A DNA stretch of 64,000 nt, taken from the NCBI GenBank assembly GCA_013423325.1, contig BLJB01000126.1, positions 62,001-126,000 of the forward strand, read 5' to 3'. This DNA comes from Usnea hakonensis (lineage: Eukaryota > Ascomycota > Lecanoromycetes > Lecanorales > Parmeliaceae). The translations under genes and the position numbers were made by a program. This document shows, piece after piece, positions 57,321 through 64,000 of the stretch (its first letter is position 1; every line of letters starts with the position of its first letter). The notes below the pieces were generated by a model that had not been told where the DNA came from, made no database searches, and saw only the letters and a list, made by a program, of their open reading frames with translations.

Positions 57321-59387
57321 ATGGCTTCTGTCGATACTATAAGCAGTAAACGTGCGCTTGAAGGACAGGAATTTCTCCCCCGCAAGCGTTTCAAGACATC
57401 CGAGCTCCCACTCAACGCGACACAGAAATCGACGATTGACGGATTGTTGCACACAATAAAGAAGAAGGGTGAATACGATTCGCTGAGGAAGAACGTGTGG
57501 TCGCAGTTTGAAGAAAGCGTATGTCTCTGATGTTGTCTCCCAGTTTCATGCTGGTTGGTAGAGCATCTTTGCTGATCGACCGCGCAACAGGCGGAGAAAT
57601 CGGCGTTCATAAACCAGCTAAACGAGCTTGCTGAAGCGGAAATTGAGCGCGACCCATCACTCCTGTCTCGTGACCGTGGAAAAGCCGCTACTCTCATGTC
57701 TGGAGTTGTCGACCGGAGCGATATATACAAAAGCGTTGAAAGGACTCTTGAGGCGTTGATCGCCAAGAATATCAGTCACATCCTTCAGGCAGGGAAAGAA
57801 ATCAGACAAGCCGAAGTCGGCGTGGAAACCGCAGTTGCTGAGGAAAAGCGGGGCAACAAAACAGACGAGGAGTATGCAAAGGCAGCAGCTGTCCGAAAAG
57901 AAGAAAGAGCAAGAGAGAGGAAGAGAGAAGATGCTCGCAAGCGAAGGGAAGAGGAGAAAGAACGCTTACGGGCAGAGGAAGCCAAGCACAAAAAGGAAAT
58001 CGAGAAGCTTCAATATCAGAATGAACGGAGGAAAGAACGTGAAGCGGCACGAGCAAAGAGAGAAGAGGCAGCAGAAGAGAGACGTCGACGAGAGAGGATC
58101 AAAGACGAGCCTGAAGCTGGAAAAGATAACGAGGGGGAGAAGTACAAAGTTCAAGAATCCGATGAGGTAGCCCCAACGCCAGTAGCGCCACCAATGGACA
58201 ACAAGGCACTCGAAGAAGCAGCCCTCGCGCTTCTCCTCCAAGAAGGCCGCGAATTGGCTGCCAAGAATGGCCCACCCAAACCAGAGCCAGAGCTTTCCGA
58301 TTCAGAGGCTCCTCATCGCAAGGCGCATGTTTCGCCACCTAAAGGCCCCGCAGCCGACCGTAACAAAGCCTCTCTCAAACCTCGCCTTGGCTACAGCAGC
58401 ACGCCTCTTCATCAAGGCTCAGGCACACCCCTTCCACCTCCTCAAGTGGGTACGCCGCGCAGCTACAGTCCTTATAGAGCCCCTTCTGCACGTCATGACC
58501 GCTCTCGGTCTCCTGATGGTTCTCGTCGCGAATCTCGATCCTACTCCTATCGTGACGACGACGCTCGAACTCAGGCGGATCTAGAGCATAGAGCGATGTA
58601 CAAGGCCCAAATGCAGGCCAAGCGTGACCTAGAAGCCGACGCCTTTAAAAAGCGCGGACGAGGCGATCGTGACGACGGCGAGCATCGAAGCCGAAGCCCC
58701 TCTCGGGCAACGGAAAAAGATCCTGGGAGGGACAGGGATAAAGACAAGGACAAGGACAGAGAACGTAAGAAGCGATATGAGTACGATTACAGCCGCGAGG
58801 AGAGTCGGAACCCGGATGAACGGCCGAGAAGCAGAGATCGGGAGAGGGAGAGACCTCGATATGAGGAGCGTGAGAAGACCTACACTAGACCGAGGAGAGA
58901 GCCGGCCCCAGAACACATCGATCGCTATGTGCCTGGTGGAGCTGCACCTGGAAGGGAAAAGCGTAGGAGCACGCTAGAAAACGGGGTGGATGGGGATGAC
59001 AAAGAGAGAGTTGTTCGGGAAGACGCTAAAGATCGAGACACAAGCAAGAGAGACGGAGATAGAGAACGGCACCGTGACCGCGATAGCAATTACAGAGAGT
59101 CCAAGCGCGACTACCGCGAGCGCAGCTCTTATCATGATAGAGACCGACATCGCGACCGAGATGGTTACGATAGAGACCGATATCGAGACCGCGAGCATCG
59201 AGAGCACAGAGATAGAGACCGAGACAGAGACCGAGACCGTGATCGCAACCGCGGTGAAGAGAAGAGCAGAGGTTATGAGCGAGAAAGGGACAGGGACAGG
59301 GATAGGGAAGGGCGCGACGAGCGACCATACGCGAGACCGAGGAGGGAACCTGCGCCAGAGAATATTGATCGCTATGTACCGGGTTGA
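57321..59387 (+). CDS. Shg1/BOD1-type COMPASS component with RD-rich tail
   Basis: Predicted join 57321-57518, 57591-59387; 1,995 bases, 664 residues. Residues about 40-140 are an Shg1 (BOD1) domain: LRKNVWSQFEES-AEKSAFI across the intron, LNELAEAEIERDPSLLSRDR, GKAATLMSGVVDRSDIYKSV and LIAKNISHILQAGKEIR. In yeast Shg1 belongs to the COMPASS histone H3K4 methyltransferase. A charged Glu/Arg/Lys coiled coil (about 150-245) and a long Arg-Asp-rich, RS-like tail follow, of the kind found in nuclear RNA-linked proteins. The motif PRREPAPE(H/N)IDRYVPG occurs twice, once internally and once as the very C terminus. The upstream frame is open from 57171, but the ATG at 57321 best fits the family start. 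Confidence 0.85.
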
Positions 59388-59798
59388 GTCATGGTCGGAT
59401 GTGAGAGGAACCTTTTGCAGATGATATTGGAAAGTCTTATTGGGTATGATATTTGGTATGATTATGTGAGGAAAGAGAGTCAGCTACGCCTGCCTGTTAT
59501 TCATGTCCTTGTTTGTTACCAAGAGAGTATTGAGCAAGAGTATTCTTGTATCGAGGAGCACAGAATGATTGGTTGAAACTCGTCAAGTGCAAGACCATTC
59601 AATACCAAATACCAAGCATATGAGCACTTGCACGTGAACAAGTCGCTCAGGTTTCCCGACCATTTCTGCATCCTTGATCGAGGATGGTCAAATCATAGCT
59701 TAACCCCTGGGGAATTAATTGCGGGCTGGACTACTTTGATTAGCGAAAGAGCATTCGTTTTGTTCGACCAGCCTTGAGTTCGGTGCGCGGGCGCTCTT
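59388..59798. other. Intergenic
   Basis: No gene supported between two convergent 3' ends. Confidence 0.45.
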
Positions 59799-61289
59799 TC
59801 ATGGACTCTGTCTCGTGACAGCCTCTCTCCAAGCAAAGTACCTCCCAACGACAATCACGGGTACAACTGTCAGGACCATAAGCACCAGCGTCGCCACAGG
59901 GAATATCCAGAATTGAGTTGCTATGCGAAGGTACTTCGGGGGTGCGGACTGGAGGTCCACAAATTGCAGCAAGCTTGAGCTAAAGACCGTCTGTGCCAAG
60001 CGCCTCCAGTAAGCTGCAAAGTACATTCATAGAAGTTAAAGTGATCAAACATCTGTGAGTAGAGCACAACAGCTCTACTAGAGATCTGTGGAGGGAGGTG
60101 TCACAAGTACTCACTGCTACAAGGCTTGCTGGTAAATAAAGCATAGCAACAAATGTGATTGTCTTCGCGAAGCGCCCGTCCTTCCTTGTCTGTTGCGTCA
60201 GGACCACAATGGCAGCATTATCACGCTTAGTTTCTTCCCCAATATCGGTAAGAATCTGGCTGTTCTGCTGCAGCGACAAGGTGCCCTTAACCACAGATTC
60301 ATCGTTGCGGTATGCGAGGATTTGATATAACTATTCTCAAAGTCAGTCGGTTGAGCTTCGTTGGACAGCGAGCTAAGTGTGCTTGCAATTTTGAGAGCTC
60401 CGCCTGTCTGCTCCAAAATAAGGGACGTGGTGCGGATATGGCAACGGATCCGGCGCTGAAGATTGATTATTTCTGTAATACTTGCCTGTTTGGTGCCAGG
60501 CTCGAGGGTGCCTTCCAAGAGACAGATGTACTCTCTGCATCCTTCGACTACATCGAAAAAGTCTTGGAGGATTTTAGAAGATTTCAGAAGCTTATGGCGA
60601 ATACGCTCGAGACGTTGGCTGTCATAGAAACATATTGAGAAGCAGTCCGTGTCAGATCTCCCAACTCTCGAGAAAAGCGCTTTTTCAGTCTACAATTAAG
60701 TTATACAAAAGGTCGATAAAACATTCACAAGACTTTCGGGTACCTACCAGTGTTCGACATTGCTCTTGGATATCATTCAGGTAAGCCCTCCAATTTATCT
60801 CGGCACTCTGCAATGTGATCATGTGCAGCATGAATGCGTTGCTTTGAGTCATACTTGATTCCTGTAACAGGTGTTCAAGTCTTCCCATTGTAAGCCTTGG
60901 TGGCTGAATGAGTATACACCTGCGGGTGCTCTTTTCGGTGTTTATTTGCTGGTATACAGCGGTATGTCTGATCGACCACGGATCAGGTCCACTTCTTCCA
61001 TGACGATCAGGAAATCGTAGATTGAAACATATCTCTAATGAATTTCAGTTCATCCAGAAAGTCAAAACGGACCGTATCTGAATACAGTACCTACGATCCC
61101 AGAAACGATTCGGACGCAAGGCCCTCCAAAATTCTCATCGGTTTCGCATGTTTTGAACCCAAAAGCCAGAACATAGTCTGTGAAGGGAGGAAATACGTCA
61201 AATGCTATGAGCAGCGCTTTGAGATCGTCAAGGCTTATAAGAAGATGACCCCAAGTGTATTCTTGCCAAAGGATGCTTGTGAACTCCAA
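59799..61289 (-). pseudogene. CorA-like fungal membrane protein, 5'-truncated and frameshifted
   Basis: Coding remnants follow in order on the minus strand: FTSILWQEYTWGHLLISLDD, FGFKTCETDENFGGPCVRIV, then EICFNLRFPDRHGRSGPDPW and SIRHTAVYQQINTEKSTRRC after a GTACTG..ATTAG intron. Next come LLQESSMTQSNAFMLHMITL, helical ECs such as LTDIGEETKRDNA, and the membrane end FVAMLYLPASLVA-TVFSSS with FWIFPVATLVLMVLTVVPVI. This is the common fungal CorA-like architecture, a long helical soluble part with two C-terminal membrane helices. A stop lies in frame just above the first segment and no start is seen. A one-base shift separates the frame of FENSYIK from QILAYRNDESVVKGTLSL (about 60330). The gene is probably dead. 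Confidence 0.65.
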
Positions 61290-63273
61290 TTAGTTCGCTC
61301 TGAGCACTTTTTAGGGAGCGGTGACCGACTATAGGCTCAAGCCTTCCTGCCTATTCTCCTGAGAGATCTTAATTAATCTTGCCTAGGTACATAGCCTAGT
61401 GAAAGAGGTACTTCTACGTATTCTCGGAAGCTCTGAGGCTGGGTAATGGTGGTCAGGCCCTCCAAGGCGGCACTACTGTTCTGGTTGGCATTATGTTGAG
61501 ATTTACATTCTCTTTCCTCTTACCTGACAGAGGACAGTACCGTGATTTTGCATTCGTCCTCCGCGAACAGGCGTGCGCGATCGTTTTCAAGTCTTTCGAA
61601 GCCTCCTTGCCTATCGTCAAAGAGTAAGCTGAGGGAAGAAATAGGAGTATGATCTTTTGAAGCGGGCATGATGAATGAACGTTTGAAGATGTAACGATAA
61701 AAACCCTTTGTGCGGTAAGTGACTGATTATGAAGCGTTGTGGCTGAGTCAAGTTGTGAATACACTTTATTAGTGAAATATGAGACTTAAAATGTACGTTC
61801 TACTACAAGTCAGTTACTTTGTATTTTTGATCATCCAGTACAAACGTCGTATCTTAGTGACTACTTGCTTACTCAATTACAAAGCGAAGTAAAATAGATG
61901 GAGAGTCCCGAATACATTAAATTCCTATACCCGAGTATAACAATAAGGCTGCAAGCCTTAGGCTGTAAGGCGATCAATCATTTAAATGAGCTGCGTCCAA
62001 TGCCCAAAGACAGAATTTTCAACGGCCGATTTCAGGTCGGGATTGAATCTAATCATCAGCTCGATGATTTGTCTGGCTTGATTTTGCCAATCTCTTCCTG
62101 CAGCAAGGGTCATCGACCTACCCTCGACTTCTCAACATCATTGATATGACCCACCTCTGTCAAAGTCCGAGGCATCGTGAGGACAAAGTTACCATCATCG
62201 TCCTGTAACGGTGAGTCTCTTTTCTTCCAGTCCATCGAGACCAAAGGTTCAAACCTCGATCCCAAAATTATCATTCCCAAACTCGCTCCGACAGAGCTCG
62301 ATCAGTTTCGTCTTGTCCACATACCGCTGAGAGAGGATCTGAGTTACTTGGACCATTGTATATAGTAGGCTGAGATTAGAGATACGCTTGCCGTGAGTCA
62401 GGTAGGATGATAGACTTATGCTTGTTTCGGCCTTGCAGGTTGTCGGTTCATGGAAAGTGTCAGGACCCCTGGGACCCTACTTATAGGCATGCACAGATCA
62501 CGTGCCCTCGGGGTGACGAAGGAAGGCATGCCCGCTGACGTGCGCTGATGAAAGCTACTATTGTCAACTAGGGTCGCCATTTGATTCGGACTCATTCGAT
62601 TTAGGAAGACAAAAAAGAGAATAGAAAAAAATTAGATGACCACGGTAGTAGGCTACTGCATGTTTCGGAGTGGAAGGCGGTGGGGTTACAGTAGCGGGAG
62701 GCTAGGTCCTTAGGGGCCTCTTTAGGGCGACCTATACTGTTGTAAACCCTTCATCACTAAGTTACATTATTGATGAAATAAGCAGTCACAGACATGCACT
62801 GTCATTTAAGTGTCAAAGAAAAGGGGCACCAGGAAAACGCATCAAGATTATTGATTATTGATTGTTGAATACTATTGGACTCTGGAGATCAATGAGGCAA
62901 AAATGCACGTCAGCCTCACCTTTGGTTTAGCGAATGAGAAATTCGCCAGATCGTAAGCGGTGACGTGTCACTGCTCCCAAGGCAAATCTCCAGCCTCGCC
63001 AGCTGCCCACGTCGTGCTTTCCCATCCCTCCCTGCGCACATCTGCATCCTACCTCTGAGCTCGAATGATCAGAGCTTATTTCACATTCCATCCAGTGAGA
63101 TTCTAGCGATTGATTGGCTGCCATTGTCTGCGTAAGTCCTACGATCGACATCTACCTGATAAGTACATGGTGGGATCACGTGTACCAGAAGAATCGAAGC
63201 TACCAGCTATGATGTTCGTACTCATTGAGCCTCCGACTCCGATTGGTCAGATTGGATAGTCGAATCACAGTCA
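61290..63273. other. Gene-poor stretch
   Basis: About 2 kb without a supported gene. Two open plus-strand stretches (61898-62149, 62177-62365) read like parts of a degraded protein, with PKLAPTELDQFRLVHIPLRE in the second, but no family is recognised. The last bases before 63274 are the presumed kinase promoter. Confidence 0.4.
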
Positions 63274-64000
63274 ATGGAGATGGAGCCTCTTCGAGAAGAA
63301 CTTGAAAGGAGTCTATTGCAAAACATTGACTGCAGGCATTTCATTCCGGAAAAGGAAGTGCGCCGGATAGTGTCGAATGACGTTGTTCGTGCCTGTGTTG
63401 AGCAGTCCGGGATTGAGCCGCAGCTCAGACAAGATTGTATTGAAGCTGTCCTTGCAGGCGGACGGCGGGTCTTGGCAATACTGTTGATGCTGGACCATGA
63501 GCATCTCATTGCGAACTTTGTGGAGAAGGACTACCTTCTGAAAGACACAATAGTGGATTCTCGTCTCCCGTTTCCTCTTGAGGCTCTTGAGGCAATCCTT
63601 TCGACAAAGCGGCTAGCCATGCGATTTGAAACCCGTCAATGGGAAGCAATCAGTCCGTATTTTCAGTCGGAGAGAAACCACCGCATTTTCCCTGAAGAGA
63701 TCATTCTTCCTTTCACTCATCAGGAAGCGATTCGTGAAGGAGGGTTCGGCCAGATCTGGAAGGTAAGACTTCCTTCGTGTCACCACGGGTTTGAGCTCCT
63801 TCGTACTGGTCCTCGCAGCAGTACCCAAGCCTTGACCAATAGAACCGCAAAGAATATCCAGAAAGTTCCTGAAGCTTGGGTACACGTTGTCCGCAAAGTC
63901 ATAAATCAAGAAGAGAACCCTCTCTCATCGACGACTGACCCCGCGTTCAAGAACGAAGAACGTATCCTGACACTCCTTCGGTCTCTCAGGCATCCAAACA
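63274..64000 (+). CDS. Fungal protein kinase, N-terminal part (runs off the window)
   Basis: The frame from ATG 63274 (MEMEPLREELERSLLQ) stays open to the window end: 242 codons without a stop. Residues 1-150 are the helical leader of a widespread family of fungal kinase-like proteins: SNDVVRACVEQSGIEPQLRQ, GGRRVLAILLMLDHEHLIAN, RFETRQWEAISPYFQ and RIFPEEIILPFTHQEAIREG. The kinase domain then begins with the glycine loop REGGFGQIWKVRL and reaches NEERILTLLRSLRHPN, the alpha-C/beta-4 region. The GTAAGA after ATCTGGAAG could be mistaken for a splice donor, but the family reads straight through. The rest of the kinase, with HRD and DFG, lies outside. It is probably related in role to the kinase genes at 27-50 kb. 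Confidence 0.85.
   Translation, partial: MEMEPLREELERSLLQNIDCRHFIPEKEVRRIVSNDVVRACVEQSGIEPQLRQDCIEAVLAGGRRVLAILLMLDHEHLIANFVEKDYLLKDTIVDSRLPFPLEALEAILSTKRLAMRFETRQWEAISPYFQSERNHRIFPEEIILPFTHQEAIREGGFGQIWKVRLPSCHHGFELLRTGPRSSTQALTNRTAKNIQKVPEAWVHVVRKVINQEENPLSSTTDPAFKNEERILTLLRSLRHPN

Noticed and set aside
57785..59328. Several minus-strand and alternative-frame stretches across the RD-rich gene
   Set aside because: Products of the repetitive Arg/Asp/Glu codons; not independent genes.
62457..62580. LTR-like start (TGTCAGGACCCCTGGG)
   Set aside because: Resembles fungal LTR ends, but no matching second LTR, clear end or target duplication is found in the window.
1..64000. CRISPR arrays, rRNA operons, bacterial operons
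   Set aside because: No spaced direct repeats, rRNA signatures or prokaryotic gene layout; the DNA is eukaryotic.

Overview
The window looks like nuclear DNA of a filamentous ascomycete, most likely a Leotiomycete-type fungus. Genes on both strands carry many short introns (about 35-110 bp) with GT..AG ends and CTGAC/CTAAC-like branch sites. The families are fungal: DHA1 and ACS transporters, a UstYa-like protein, a HeLo domain, DUF6594, a Shg1-type COMPASS subunit and the complex I 9.5 kDa subunit. Where an exon join is given, I deduced it from splice consensus, phase bookkeeping (exon sums divisible by three) and family conservation. None was tested with RNA.

Layout. 0-9.3 kb: an amidohydrolase, an 810-bp element bounded by 41-bp inverted repeats, an ankyrin protein and a sugar-type MFS transporter. 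9.5-23.9 kb: a metabolic region in partial decay. It holds a cytochrome P450 fragment, a C-terminally short DHA1 transporter, a 5'-damaged ACS transporter, an intact TPP-dependent enzyme, a small secreted precursor with three Kex2-type repeats, an adjacent UstYa-like (DUF3328) protein, a broken DHA1 copy, a perfect 32-bp inverted repeat, a broken FAD-linked oxidoreductase and an SDR. The precursor plus UstYa pair is the hallmark of a fungal ribosomal peptide (dikaritin-type RiPP) locus and is my main candidate for an undescribed system.

24-27 kb is AT-rich and gene-poor, with TACCT-type repeats, a two-base assembly gap and one small spliced gene of unknown family. 27-50 kb is an island of signalling and cell-death-type proteins: a HeLo-pseudokinase, a kinase-ankyrin protein, a kinase-TPR gene broken by CAR-to-TAR type stops, a secreted cysteine-rich modular protein facing a secreted zinc metallopeptidase, a caspase-like/pseudokinase fusion, a DUF6594 membrane protein and a second kinase-ankyrin protein. 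Similar domain sets are known from fungal allorecognition and regulated cell death, so this is the second candidate system.

51-59.4 kb is conserved housekeeping: an ART-type arrestin, a small membrane protein, the GPI12/PIG-L de-N-acetylase, the complex I 9.5 kDa subunit and an Shg1-type protein. 59.8-64 kb returns to accessory content: a degraded CorA-like membrane protein, a gene-free stretch, and the start of another fungal protein kinase that runs off the window.
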